A stretch of 64,000 nt of DNA from Aquiluna sp. (GTDB lineage: Bacteria; Actinomycetota; Actinomycetes; Actinomycetales; Microbacteriaceae). The translations under genes and the position numbers were made by a program. The notes beneath the pieces were generated by a model. That model worked only from the letters and a program-made list of their open reading frames with translations. It was not told where the DNA came from and searched no databases. The first letter of the stretch is position 1. The number at the start of each line of letters is the position of its first letter. The stretch lies in the NCBI GenBank assembly GCA_018402685.1, contig JAGYIJ010000001.1, positions 62,001 to 126,000 of the forward strand, read 5' to 3'. Below are positions 29,062-38,889 of this stretch, in pieces.

Positions 29062-30717
29062 CTACATCCTCTCTGGCGCGCTCACGCCAAGCAAACCAAG
29101 ACCGTTGCGAAGCACAACGCCGGTTGCGCTATTTAGCCACAATCTGGTGCGGTGGACCTGCTCCACCGGCTTGGTCGGAAGCGGAGTGACCCGGCAGTTG
29201 TCATAGAAGCGGTGGTACGCACCAGCCACCTCCTCCAGATACCTGGCAATCCGGTGAGGTTCGCGGAATTCACTCGCGGCACTGACCGCCTTCGGGAACT
29301 GAGCCAATTTGGCGATCAGCTCCTCTTCGCTCGCGTGGGTTAGCAGCTCTGGCAAAAACTCAGAGTGGTCAACCTCGAAACTCGCAGCATTTCTCGCCAC
29401 CTGGATGGTCCTGGCGTGAGCGTATTGAACATAGAAGACGGGGTTGTCATTGGTCTTTTTCGAAATCTGGTTCAAATCGATATCCAAAGAGGAGTTAATC
29501 GAGGACCTCGCGAGCGAGTAGCGAGCGGCATCAGTGCCGACCACCTCAACCAAGTCCTCCATGGTCACAACAGTGCCCGCACGCTTTGACATTCTCACCG
29601 GCTCGCCATCACGAACCAGGTTCACCATTTGACCAATCAAGATTTCCATGTGCTCGCCAGGGGTGTCCCCAAAGGCCTGGCAAAGTGCATACATTCTTGG
29701 CACATAACCGTGGTGGTCAGCACCCAGCATATAAATGCAGCGGTCAAACCCCCGCTCACGCTTGTCTAGGTAGTAGGCGATGTCCCCCGCGATATACGCA
29801 GCCTCACCATCGGATTTCAAAACCACGCGATCGCGGTCATCGCCAAACTCGGAAGAGCGCAGCCAGAGAGCGCCCTCGGCCTCGAACATGTGCCCAAGGC
29901 TTCTTAGCCTTGCAATTGATTTCTCCACAGCACCGGACTCGTAGAGCGAATTCTCGTGGAAATAGACATCGAATTTGACGCCAAACTCCTCGAGTGATTT
30001 TTGAATTGAGGCAAACATCATCTCGACGCCGCGAGCGCGGAAGAGCTCTTGTGCATCTTTTTCTTCAAGCGCTAGGACATCTGGTTCTAGGGTGAGAATC
30101 GCCTGCGCGATTTCGGTGATGTACTGACCCGCGTAACCGTCTTCGGGAGCAGCTTCACCCTTGGCCGCAGCCATCAGCGAGCGCGAGAAGCGATCAATCT
30201 GCGCTCCGTGATCGTTGAAGTAATACTCCCTCGTCACCTTCGCACCATTGAATTCAAAAACTCTTGCAAGCGAATCCCCGACCGCCGCCCATCGAGTTCC
30301 ACCGAGATGGATAGGGCCGGTCGGATTCGCTGAGACAAACTCTAGATTTAGCTTGGTGCCAACCAAAGACTCGTTCCGGCCATAGCTCTCGGCCAAATCA
30401 ACGATGGTCTTCAAAAGCCCGCCGGCAGCCTGGTTTGAGACAAAGAGGTTGATGAACCCAGGGCCCGCGATGTCTACCTTTTCAATGCCCTCGACGCCGG
30501 TGAGGTGTTCAACCAGCAGCTCTGCAAAAGCACGGGGAGCCATTTGATATTTTCCACCGAGCTGCATTGCAATGTTGGTTGCCCAGTCTCCGTGATCGCG
30601 GTTTTTAGGGCGCTCCACCACAACAGTCTGAGGAATCAGTGCCGCATCCAGGCTTGCAGCCTTAGCAACCGAGTGCAGAGCACTCAAAATTGCCTCGGAG
30701 AGCTGTTCTGGAGTCAA
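29062..30717 (-). CDS. argS: Arginyl-tRNA synthetase
   Basis: This 551-residue class I synthetase has an N-terminal Add-1 domain, the HIGH-like motif as NPTGPIHLGGTRWAAVGD, the KMSKS-like motif as VRMSKRAGTVV, and a DALR anticodon-binding domain ending PERM. The start is the TTG at 30717, with AGGAAA seven bases upstream. It heads the minus-strand argS-lysA-hom-thrCB-rho-prfA-prmC-tsaC-wecA-atp run. Confidence 0.95.
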   Translation of the reverse strand: MTPEQLSEAILSALHSVAKAASLDAALIPQTVVVERPKNRDHGDWATNIAMQLGGKYQMAPRAFAELLVEHLTGVEGIEKVDIAGPGFINLFVSNQAAGGLLKTIVDLAESYGRNESLVGTKLNLEFVSANPTGPIHLGGTRWAAVGDSLARVFEFNGAKVTREYYFNDHGAQIDRFSRSLMAAAKGEAAPEDGYAGQYITEIAQAILTLEPDVLALEEKDAQELFRARGVEMMFASIQKSLEEFGVKFDVYFHENSLYESGAVEKSIARLRSLGHMFEAEGALWLRSSEFGDDRDRVVLKSDGEAAYIAGDIAYYLDKRERGFDRCIYMLGADHHGYVPRMYALCQAFGDTPGEHMEILIGQMVNLVRDGEPVRMSKRAGTVVTMEDLVEVVGTDAARYSLARSSINSSLDIDLNQISKKTNDNPVFYVQYAHARTIQVARNAASFEVDHSEFLPELLTHASEEELIAKLAQFPKAVSAASEFREPHRIARYLEEVAGAYHRFYDNCRVTPLPTKPVEQVHRTRLWLNSATGVVLRNGLGLLGVSAPERM

Positions 30718-30734
30718 TGGAAATTTCCTGGTCT

Positions 30735-30784
30735 TGCGCCAAGGCGCAGCTTTGGGGGTTGGGCGACGGTAAACCTAAATCATA
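30735..30784 (-). promoter_or_regulatory. argS: argS leader: possible -10 and a perfect 14-bp palindrome
   Basis: TATGAT (minus strand, 30784-30779) is a good -10 match for a transcript starting about 60 bases before the argS TTG, although no convincing -35 precedes it. Between it and the ribosome-binding site lies TGCGCCAAGGCGCA (30735-30748), a perfect inverted repeat with six-base arms that could be an operator or a leader hairpin. Confidence 0.38.
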
Positions 30785-30803
30785 CCCTTGCAGCCCTTAT
30801 CGG

Positions 30804-32508
<1,705 letters not shown>

Positions 32509-32553
32509 TCAAGCTAGAAATCCCCTGCTAGCTGAAATGGAGTGCTCAAAGGG

Positions 32554-32559
32554 TAAACT
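32554..32559 (+). promoter_or_regulatory. Possible -10 (TAAACT) of the tRNA-Arg gene
   Basis: TAAACT ends nine bases before the first base of the tRNA, the right distance for a promoter whose start is at or near the mature 5' end. The -35 is poor (a TGAAAT-like string 17-18 bases upstream). The spacer from the glucosidase start contains nothing else recognisable. Confidence 0.35.
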
Positions 32560-32567
32560 GCCACCGA

Positions 32568-32639
32568 GCCCCCATAGCTCAGGGGATAGAGCATCGCCCT
32601 CCGGAGGCGGGAGCGCAGGTTCGAATCCTGCTGGGGGCG
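32568..32639 (+). tRNA. tRNA-Arg (anticodon CCG)
   Basis: The 72-base sequence folds into a full cloverleaf: acceptor GCCCCCA/TGGGGGC, D-stem GCTC/GAGC, anticodon stem TCGCC/GGCGG with loop CTCCGGA giving anticodon CCG, and T-arm GCAGG-TTCGAAT-CCTGC. It would read CGG. The CCA end is not encoded (GCTC follows). It abuts the convergent rdgB stop with essentially no spacer. Confidence 0.95.
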
Positions 32640-32640
32640 C

Positions 32641-33216
32641 TCACCTTTGTTTCAAAAAATCCGCCAATTGCTGCATCGCCAGCGCGCGGTGCGAGAACGA
32701 GGACTTTACCTCTGGCTCCAACTCCGCGGCAGAAACCTCAAAACCCTCCGGTATGAAAACCGGGTCATAACCAAAGCCGCCATCCCCGGTGGAACTTAGG
32801 GCAATTTGGCCCGGCCAAATGCCCGTGAAGCTGGTTTCTGAGTCCTCTTCCACCAGAGCAATGGTGCAAACAAATGCCGCCTGGCGATGCTCTTGGGGGA
32901 TATCTTTTAGCTGAGCCAGAAGCAATTCTCGGTTGGTCTTATCAGAGCGAGTGCCGGACCAAATAGCGGAGAAGATACCCGGAGCTCCACCCATGATTTC
33001 TACTGAGATTCCAGAGTCATCGGCAAAGGCCGGCTTCTTGGTTGCCTCAAACGCCGCCCTGGCTTTGATCAGCGCGTTTTCTAAAAAACTGCTGCCAGAT
33101 TCAATCGGCTCCGAGCCGTCGTGTGGCAAAAGGGTTAGCTCGGGAATCCGGCTTCCCAGAATTAGCTGCGCCTCCTGGAGCTTGTGAGAGTTGCCGGTTG
33201 CAAAAACCAGTTCCAC
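32641..33216 (-). CDS. rdgB: Non-canonical purine NTP pyrophosphatase (RdgB/HAM1)
   Basis: This 191-residue enzyme hydrolyses ITP, dITP and XTP to prevent their incorporation. It has the start FATGNSHKLQEAQLIL, the catalytic segment FADDSGISVEIMGGAPGIFS and the SFSHRALAM C-terminal motif. Its ATG overlaps the rph stop by one base, and murI-rph-rdgB form one minus-strand operon as in many Actinobacteria. Confidence 0.94.
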   Translation of the reverse strand: MELVFATGNSHKLQEAQLILGSRIPELTLLPHDGSEPIESGSSFLENALIKARAAFEATKKPAFADDSGISVEIMGGAPGIFSAIWSGTRSDKTNRELLLAQLKDIPQEHRQAAFVCTIALVEEDSETSFTGIWPGQIALSSTGDGGFGYDPVFIPEGFEVSAAELEPEVKSSFSHRALAMQQLADFLKQR

Positions 33217-33956
33217 TACTTCAGCTCCAGAGTGCTGCCAAGGGTCTCAAGCTGCAGCTTTGACAGCTCTGCGGTGGAATCTAGCGCCAGCTCGAGGAGC
33301 TTATTTAGTTCATCGCGATCAAAAGGCTCGGCCTCTGCCGTGCCCTGCACCTCAACGAATAAACCTCTGCCGGTAATCACCACGTTCATATCGGTGTCGG
33401 CCCTGACATCCTCGACATACTCCAGATCGCTCACTGCAACACCGTCAACAATTCCCACCGAGACTGCACTAACCGTGTCAATGATTGGTCTTGAGGATTT
33501 GGGGATGTGGCCCTTTTGCTGGGCCCAAGAAATCGCATCGGCTAGTGCAACAAACGCCCCGGTGATTGCCGCAGTTCTGGTTCCACCATCTGCCTGCAGA
33601 ACGTCGCAGTCAATAACAATGGTGTTTTCGCCAAGCGCCTTGAAATCAATAACGGCCCTCAGTGACCTGCCGATCAGCCTTGATATTTCGTGGGTTCGGC
33701 CGCCAATTTTGCCCCTAACGCTCTCGCGATCGGAACGGTCGTGGGTGGCCCTTGGCAGCATTGCATACTCCGCTGTCACCCAGCCCTCGCCAGAATCTTT
33801 CTTGAACCTTGGAACTCCGGGGGTGAAAGACGCGTTGCACAACACCTTGGTATTACCAAAAGAGACCAGGCAGGAGCCCTCGGCATAGATCGTGTAGCCG
33901 CGCTCAAAACTAACTTTCCGAAGTTGGTTGTCAGGGCGGTCGTTTGGTCTTGTCAA
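33216..33956 (-). CDS. rph: Ribonuclease PH
   Basis: This 246-residue phosphorolytic 3'-5' exoribonuclease trims tRNA 3' ends. It has the [20 protein letters not shown] opening, the [20 protein letters not shown] segment, the ring-interface [15 protein letters not shown] and the active-site [18 protein letters not shown]. Its start overlaps the murI stop by four bases. Confidence 0.95.
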   Translation of the reverse strand: MTRPNDRPDNQLRKVSFERGYTIYAEGSCLVSFGNTKVLCNASFTPGVPRFKKDSGEGWVTAEYAMLPRATHDRSDRESVRGKIGGRTHEISRLIGRSLRAVIDFKALGENTIVIDCDVLQADGGTRTAAITGAFVALADAISWAQQKGHIPKSSRPIIDTVSAVSVGIVDGVAVSDLEYVEDVRADTDMNVVITGRGLFVEVQGTAEAEPFDRDELNKLLELALDSTAELSKLQLETLGSTLELK

Positions 33957-34771
33957 GAAAGTGTCCTTCGTTCTAGGTGGTCAACATTTGCAACCTCGGG
34001 TCCCAAAAATCGCTTTGCCAGTTCCTCAAACTGACCCGCATCGCCGGTGGCGGAGAATTTGTAGCTTGGCAGATTGCCCGCTGGGGCTAAGAGATCATGC
34101 TTAGTCAATACAGCAAAGACGTCGCTAGCAGTTTCATCTGCGGAGGAAACTAGGTTCACCCCGTCTCCCATCACATACGCAAGCGCAGCCTGCAAGAGCG
34201 GGTAGTGAGTGCAACCCAAAACCAAAGTGTCAATCCCCGCTCTCTTTAGCGGTTCAAGGTAGGTCTCGGCAGCGCTGAGGAGTTCTGGCCCAGAGGTCAC
34301 GCCACGTTCAACAAAGTCAACAAACAAGGGCGCGGCGTTGGAGGTGATTTCAAAATCAACTGCGGCTGCGAAGGCGTCGTCGTAAGCCCTCGATGAAATT
34401 GTTGCCTCGGTTCCTATGACGCCGACCTTCTTGTTTCTGCTGGTGCCGACCGCTCTTCTAACCGCGGGTTGGATCACTTCGACAACTGGAACCCCGAGCT
34501 GTTTGGTGTAGCGCTCTCTGGCATCCCGCAACACCGCAGCTGAGGCCGAGTTACAAGCAATCACCAGCATCTTTACGCCACTGGCAACCAGCTCATCCAT
34601 CACCTCGAGAGCAAACTGGCGAACCTCGGAGATTGGCCTGGGGCCGTAGGGAGAGTTTTTGGTATCACCAACGTAGTGAATGGATTCACTGGGCAACTGA
34701 TCAATGATTGCCCTCGCCACCGTGAGTCCGCCGACCCCGGAGTCAAAAATGCCAATTGGCCTTGTATCCAT
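33953..34771 (-). CDS. murI: Glutamate racemase
   Basis: This 272-residue cofactor-independent racemase supplies D-glutamate for peptidoglycan. The two catalytic cysteines are in [10 protein letters not shown] and [11 protein letters not shown], and the N-terminus has [17 protein letters not shown]. The ATG at 34771 is chosen over an in-frame ATG at 34822 because the family begins at this point. CATAGA ends nine bases upstream and no Shine-Dalgarno is present, so a leaderless mRNA is likely. It is divergent from pncB with a 43-bp gap. Confidence 0.94.
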   Translation of the reverse strand: MDTRPIGIFDSGVGGLTVARAIIDQLPSESIHYVGDTKNSPYGPRPISEVRQFALEVMDELVASGVKMLVIACNSASAAVLRDARERYTKQLGVPVVEVIQPAVRRAVGTSRNKKVGVIGTEATISSRAYDDAFAAAVDFEITSNAAPLFVDFVERGVTSGPELLSAAETYLEPLKRAGIDTLVLGCTHYPLLQAALAYVMGDGVNLVSSADETASDVFAVLTKHDLLAPAGNLPSYKFSATGDAGQFEELAKRFLGPEVANVDHLERRTLS

Positions 34772-34814
34772 CTGGGCAAGTCTATGCCCGCTGATAGCTC
34801 GGTAGGCTGATTGG

Positions 34815-36087
34815 GTGTCCACCGCGCTACTAACTGATCGCTACGAACTGACCATGGTTCAGGCCGCCCTGAAATCAGGGAGGGCCGAAGTTCCTTGCGT
34901 GTTTGAGACCTTTGCAAGAAACCTGCCCTCGGGTCGAAGGTTTGGGGTTGTGGCAGGTGTCGGACGCCTCGTTGACTCTCTTCAAGAGTTCAAGTTTTCC
35001 AACGCAGAGTTGGACTTTTTAGCGGCAAATGACGTGGTCGATGCTCAAACCCTTGACTACCTGGCCGACTTTAGATTCACCGGCAATATTTCTGGCTACC
35101 AAGAGGGCGAGCTCTACTTTGGCCGCTCCCCCATCTTGACCGTCGAGGCAAGCTTTGCAGAGGGAGTTTTGATCGAAACCCTGCTGCTTTCAATCATGAA
35201 TTACGACAGCGCGGTTGCCTCTGCGGCTGCTCGCATGAGATTCGCCGCTGGCGATAGATATCTCGCGGAGATGGGTGCTCGCAGGGCAAACGAACACGCA
35301 GCTGTTGCAGCTGCCAGAGCCGCCTACATTGTTGGATTTGATGCCACCAGCAACCTGGAAGCGCATCGCACTTACGGCATTCCCTCAATGGGGACCAGTG
35401 CTCACTCCTTCACTCTGCTCTACGAGAGTGAGGAAGCTGCCTTCAAGGCGCAGCTTGAGTCGATGGGCACTCAAACCACCCTGCTGGTTGACACCTATGA
35501 CATTGACAAGGCGGTTGGGAGCGCAGTTGAGCTCTCCGGTGGGCAAGATCGCAGCCGTTCGACTTGATTCTGGAGATTTGGGTAGCACCGCAGTTCGAGT
35601 TCGAGCTCTGCTCGATGAGCTAGGAGCTAAAAACACCAAGATTGTCGTGACCAGTGATCTCGATGAATACACCATCGCTGCCCTTCAAGCAGCACCGGTT
35701 GACAGCTATGGCGTTGGCACATCTTTGGTGACGGGCTCGAATCACCCAACCGCAGGCTTTGTCTACAAACTCGTCTCTCACGCAGCCGGTGAGGACTGGG
35801 TTTCTGTTGAGAAGCACTCGGAGAACAAAGCTACAAAGGGTGGCAAGAAAGTTGCCACCAGGGCCATCAAATCTGGAATCGCTCAGGCCGAACTCGTGGG
35901 GACTAAGCAAGAAGGTCGTGAATTGCAGGTGGCAATCATTGATTCGGGCAAAGCCGCGAAACAACTAACTCCGAGTGAGTGGGTGCAGGCCGCCAGGGAG
36001 CATCACGCAAGAGTCATTAGCGAACTTCCAGAATCAGGCAGAAGACTCTCGCAGGGTGAACCTGTGATACCAACCGTCTACAGCTAG
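34815..36087 (+). CDS. pncB: Nicotinate phosphoribosyltransferase, reading frame broken once
   Basis: This enzyme salvages nicotinate into NAD by forming nicotinate mononucleotide from PRPP. The GTG start at 34815 opens [18 protein letters not shown], and the first frame runs through [19 protein letters not shown] (with the phosphorylatable His region) to [17 protein letters not shown]. At about 35536-35543 the frame shifts to one continuing [22 protein letters not shown] and [10 protein letters not shown], ending at 36087. Removing one base (in CCGGTGGG) gives 423 residues, normal for the actinobacterial class. Both parts are well conserved, which favours a sequencing insertion. TAGGCT ends six bases before the GTG, suggesting a leaderless mRNA. 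Confidence 0.85.
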
Positions 36088-36311
36088 CCCTTTTTTAGCT
36101 TTTCAAAGACCTTTTTACAGTCTGGGCAAACCGGAAACTTCTCCGGGTCTCTGGATGGCACCCACACCTTGCCGCAGAGCGCCACAACCGCGCTACCCAT
36201 AACCGCAGACTCAATAATGCGGTCCTTTTTTACATAGTGCGAGAAGCGCTCGTGGTCGCCCTGATCTAGGACTACCTCTTCTTTGTTGAGAAGGTCAGTG
36301 TCGTTTGCCAT
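36084..36311 (-). CDS. DUF3039-family small zinc-ribbon-like protein
   Basis: This 75-residue actinobacterial protein has an acidic N-terminus followed by ERFSHYVKKDRIIESAVMG and a likely metal-binding ribbon, ALCGKVWVP then PVCPDCKKVF, with three cysteines. Function is unknown; family members occur beside murI/pncB or protease genes in related genomes, from memory. Its stop and that of pncB share the palindrome CTAG. It starts five bases after the htrA-like stop on the same strand, which would place it upstream... of nothing else, so it is probably the distal gene of the htrA transcript or independently expressed. Confidence 0.72.
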   Translation of the reverse strand: MANDTDLLNKEEVVLDQGDHERFSHYVKKDRIIESAVMGSAVVALCGKVWVPSRDPEKFPVCPDCKKVFEKLKKG

Positions 36312-36316
36312 GACTC

Positions 36317-37520
36317 CTAGCCTAGATCTGAAGCATCACCCAAGGTGAGATCAAAGCCAATCTTGTTTGTGCCCCTCAGTACTTCAAGTCGAACCTCGGC
36401 ACCGGCTGCCTCAGCCCTCACCAAAGCGGTGAGATCTGCCGAGCTGTTTACTCGCTGGCCTTGGAAGCTGATCACCACATCACCCGAACGAATGCCTGCA
36501 AGCTCGGCCGCTCCCTGCTCGGTTACGCGCTCAACATAAGCACCGGTCGAGAAGGAGGAGTTTTCCTGAATATTGTCTCGAACCAGTGCTCCGAGCAGTC
36601 CGTGGGTGGCATAGCCCAGTTCAATAATCTCGTTGGCAATCCGGTTTGCAGTGTTGGAAGGAATCGCAAAACCCACTCCGATGCTGCCAGCCTCGCCGTT
36701 ACCGGCCGTAGCAATTGCAACGTTGATACCAACCAGTTCGCCATATTCATTTACCAGCGCACCACCCGAGTTACCAGGGTTGATGGCAGCATCGGTCTGA
36801 ATCACCTGAATAGAAATCGGTGCAGCCCCAGAACCTGTCCAGAATTGCAGGCCGTTACTGTCTTCGCTCACCTCTGAGCTGGCGACCTGAATTGTTCGGT
36901 TTAGCGCCGACACAATTCCCTCTGTGACGGTTGAGGTCAGACCCAGTGGCGCTCCAATAGCAACAACATTCTCACCAACATTTAGGTTTGCCGAGTCAGC
37001 AAACTTGATGGTCTTGAGCCCCTCCATCTCGACTTTGATCACCGCTAGGTCGTAGATGCTGTCAAAGCCAACCAGTTCGGCCGGCACAACCAGTCCATCC
37101 CATAACCGGACGCTCAAAGCCGCAGTTTCGGTCCTGCCACCAAGAGTCACAACGTGAGCATTGGTGAGGATATATCCATCCTCGGTCAAGAGAACACCGG
37201 ATCCTGAACCAGAACCGTTCGAAGAAACAACAGAGAGTGTGACCACGGCTGGCGACGCCTCTGCCGCTGCGCCGGTGACCCAGTTAACGCTCTGGGAGTT
37301 ATTGACAACAACCGGTGCTGGTTGTGCAAAGTTCATGTATGAAAGCGTGAAGGCGCTGGAACCCGATGATTCCACCCACTAACGCAGCGCTCATTGCTAA
37401 GGCTGCGATCGCCAGCGGACGGAAAGGCTTGCGCTTTTTTGGCTCCGGTGCAATAGGCGGTGGAGTGTAAGGCGAATTGAAGTTGAACTGGCTTGAGCCA
37501 GACCTATTCCATTCATTCAT
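36317..37520 (-). CDS. htrA: Trypsin-like serine protease with PDZ domain (HtrA/DegP type), reading frame broken once
   Basis: This membrane-anchored envelope protease/chaperone has a Pro-rich cytoplasmic N-terminus (SPYTPPPIAPEPKKRKPFRP), one membrane helix, then the protease domain with His in ILTNAHVV, Asp in YDLAVIKV and Ser in NPGNSGGALV, and a C-terminal PDZ domain (GAYVERVTEQGAAELAGIRS, then GDVVISFQG). The anchor is in one frame from the ATG at 37520 and the protease in another. Removing one G of the coding GGG at 37362-37364 restores a helix reading ALVGGIIGSSAFTLSY and a 400-residue protein. GAAAGGT precedes the ATG, and a CATAAT -10 lies 27 bases upstream. Confidence 0.84.
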
Positions 37521-37546
37521 CAGTAATACCTTTCGTCGCTTAGACG

Positions 37547-37552
37547 ATTATG
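37547..37552 (-). promoter_or_regulatory. htrA: Possible -10 (CATAAT) of the htrA-like gene
   Basis: On the minus strand CATAAT matches the consensus in five of six positions and would start transcription about 19 bases before the ATG at 37520. A TTGTGC at 16-base spacing is a weak -35. The same 79-bp spacer follows the stop of the upstream hypothetical gene and shows no hairpin terminator. Confidence 0.45.
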
Positions 37553-37599
37553 TCCAACAAAGCTGGACGCACAATGAGTCCTGGCTGAACGTATTCTGA

Positions 37600-38307
37600 T
37601 TAGTCTCTCAGTAAAGTGCGGCGGGGTGGATCAATCACCTCAAGCGACAGTGTGTTTGTTGCAAGGCTGGCACTTGATGCACCGATAACCCATTCTGATG
37701 CTGGATAGCGGTAGTCGATTCGATAACTGACCTGCGCTTTAGCAGTAATGACTTGCGGATCTAAAAATGCCACGCTCACAAAACGACCGGACCTCGATTG
37801 GCCATCTGAGAAGTTCCAGTTCACGCCCGTGGCGATGAACCTGATCTCCGCTGCTGACCCAAACAGCGTGCCGCCGTGAGTACCACCACCAACATTGACA
37901 CCGAAATTCACCGGCTCCGTGATCTCAACCTGCCGGTTCGGACTCAGGTAGGCAAAAGGAGCCGTTGCATAAGCGGTGAAGGCGTCTTTGACCTGCTCCG
38001 CAATCGTGCGCACAACCGGCTTGAATTCCACCGGAGCCGGATCCCCGATACAAAGCCGCGATCCAACCTCGACCCATGCAGTAATTGTTGAAATGGTTGG
38101 GACATCGATGGTTCCGTTCACGTAATAAGAACACAGCCTTTTGGGCTTTGGGGTTTGTGGTTTTTTAGAAACCTGCTTGTTGGTTTCCCGCTCGGAGCAA
38201 ATTGTGTAGCCGGCACCTTGAACCGTAGGGCACTCGGTCGAGCAAACCCCGAGCGCGGCCCCCGTCGCGCTGCAGCTGGCGGCCAAGATTGCCAATTCCA
38301 CTAACAT
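37600..38307 (-). CDS. Uncharacterised exported Cys-rich protein with a possible PKD-like domain
   Basis: I do not recognise this 235-residue protein. The first about 25 residues are hydrophobic with several small residues and cysteines (LAILAASCSATGAALGV), looking like a weak signal or lipoprotein peptide. Four cysteines fall within residues 12-40 and two more follow (KRLCSYYV, SRLCIGDP). The second half is predicted beta-rich, and GVNWNFSDGQS recalls the W-x-F-G-D-G turn of PKD domains. Its start overlaps the upstream lipoprotein gene by seven bases, so the two are probably translated together. Possible roles include a surface or pilus-like accessory protein, without direct evidence. Confidence 0.6.
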   Translation of the reverse strand: MLVELAILAASCSATGAALGVCSTECPTVQGAGYTICSERETNKQVSKKPQTPKPKRLCSYYVNGTIDVPTISTITAWVEVGSRLCIGDPAPVEFKPVVRTIAEQVKDAFTAYATAPFAYLSPNRQVEITEPVNFGVNVGGGTHGGTLFGSAAEIRFIATGVNWNFSDGQSRSGRFVSVAFLDPQVITAKAQVSYRIDYRYPASEWVIGASSASLATNTLSLEVIDPPRRTLLRD

Positions 38308-38693
38308 GGCATGCCCAGGAGATTGAGATCGGCAACTCTTTGGTCGACAAGGTGGATTTCCACTAACTGGCGCTCAATTCGCTCCAGCTCAATTCGATCC
38401 CCCGAGATGGTTCGAAACGAAGTTTGCGATACATCTAGACAACTCTGAAACTCCTGCGGGCCGAGTTGCTTGGTTTGCGAAAATGAACTGGCGCCATAGC
38501 TTGTGAGACCGAGCTCAGCAATTAGATCTTTCGATTGCTGAGCGCTCTCTAGAGCCGCTCCGGAGAGATATGCATCGAGATTAGATTGGTTTGAGGCGGC
38601 CAAAGCGTAGTCGTTTAGGACTCTCTCAACAGCAGCCGTATTGCTGCCACAGCCTGTGGTGAAGAGCAAAAGAATCATTAGTAAAAATCGCAT
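38301..38693 (-). CDS. Small predicted lipoprotein of unknown function
   Basis: This 130-residue product begins with a clear lipoprotein signal peptide (MRFLLMILLLFTTGCGS, lipobox TTGC). The mature part is helical and polar (VERVLNDYALAASNQSNLDA, then a segment ending RIELERIERQLVEIHLVDQR), with two further cysteines, one at the last residue. The length and Tyr/Leu pattern resemble small NTF2-like lipoproteins, but I cannot assign it. It is coupled to the following exported protein by a seven-base overlap. A DnaA box lies about 40-48 bases upstream of its start. Confidence 0.62.
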   Translation of the reverse strand: MRFLLMILLLFTTGCGSNTAAVERVLNDYALAASNQSNLDAYLSGAALESAQQSKDLIAELGLTSYGASSFSQTKQLGPQEFQSCLDVSQTSFRTISGDRIELERIERQLVEIHLVDQRVADLNLLGMPC

Positions 38694-38732
38694 TGCAGCA
38701 AGATAGCGAGGATTGCGATTTCTTGAATTTAG

Positions 38733-38741
38733 TTATCCACA
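38733..38741 (+). promoter_or_regulatory. Consensus DnaA box between the lipoprotein gene and tRNA-fMet
   Basis: TTATCCACA is a perfect nine-base DnaA box. It is isolated, sits between the lipoprotein gene start and the terminator of the initiator tRNA, and could titrate DnaA or regulate the lipoprotein gene. A chance match in a 64-kb window is not excluded. Confidence 0.45.
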
Positions 38742-38744
38742 AGT

Positions 38745-38776
38745 AAAAACCCCTCCCAGCAAAAAGCTGGGAGGGG
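38745..38776 (-). terminator. Intrinsic terminator after the initiator tRNA gene
   Basis: On the minus strand an 11-base perfect stem (CCCCTCCCAGC / GCTGGGAGGGG) encloses a TTTTT loop and is followed at once by TTTTT. It begins three bases after the tRNA CCA end. It is the only strong intrinsic terminator I found in the window. Confidence 0.92.
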
Positions 38777-38779
38777 AAT

Positions 38780-38856
38780 TGGTTGCGGGGGCAGGATTTG
38801 AACCTACGACCTCCGGGTTATGAGCCCGGCGAGCTACCGAACTGCTCCACCCCGCG
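38780..38856 (-). tRNA. Initiator tRNA-fMet (CAT)
   Basis: The 77 bases include an encoded CCA end. Initiator hallmarks are present: an unpaired first position (C1 opposite A72), three consecutive G:C pairs at the base of the anticodon stem (GGG/CCC in CCGGG-CTCATAA-CCCGG) and the D-arm GGAGCAG-TTCGG-TAGCTC. A TAGAGT -10-like element on the minus strand lies about 12-18 bases upstream, within the 3' end of the UPF0182 spacer. Transcription ends at the adjacent hairpin. Confidence 0.95.
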
Positions 38857-38889
38857 GCGAAGTTCAAACTCTAGCAGGTTCGCTGGGGG

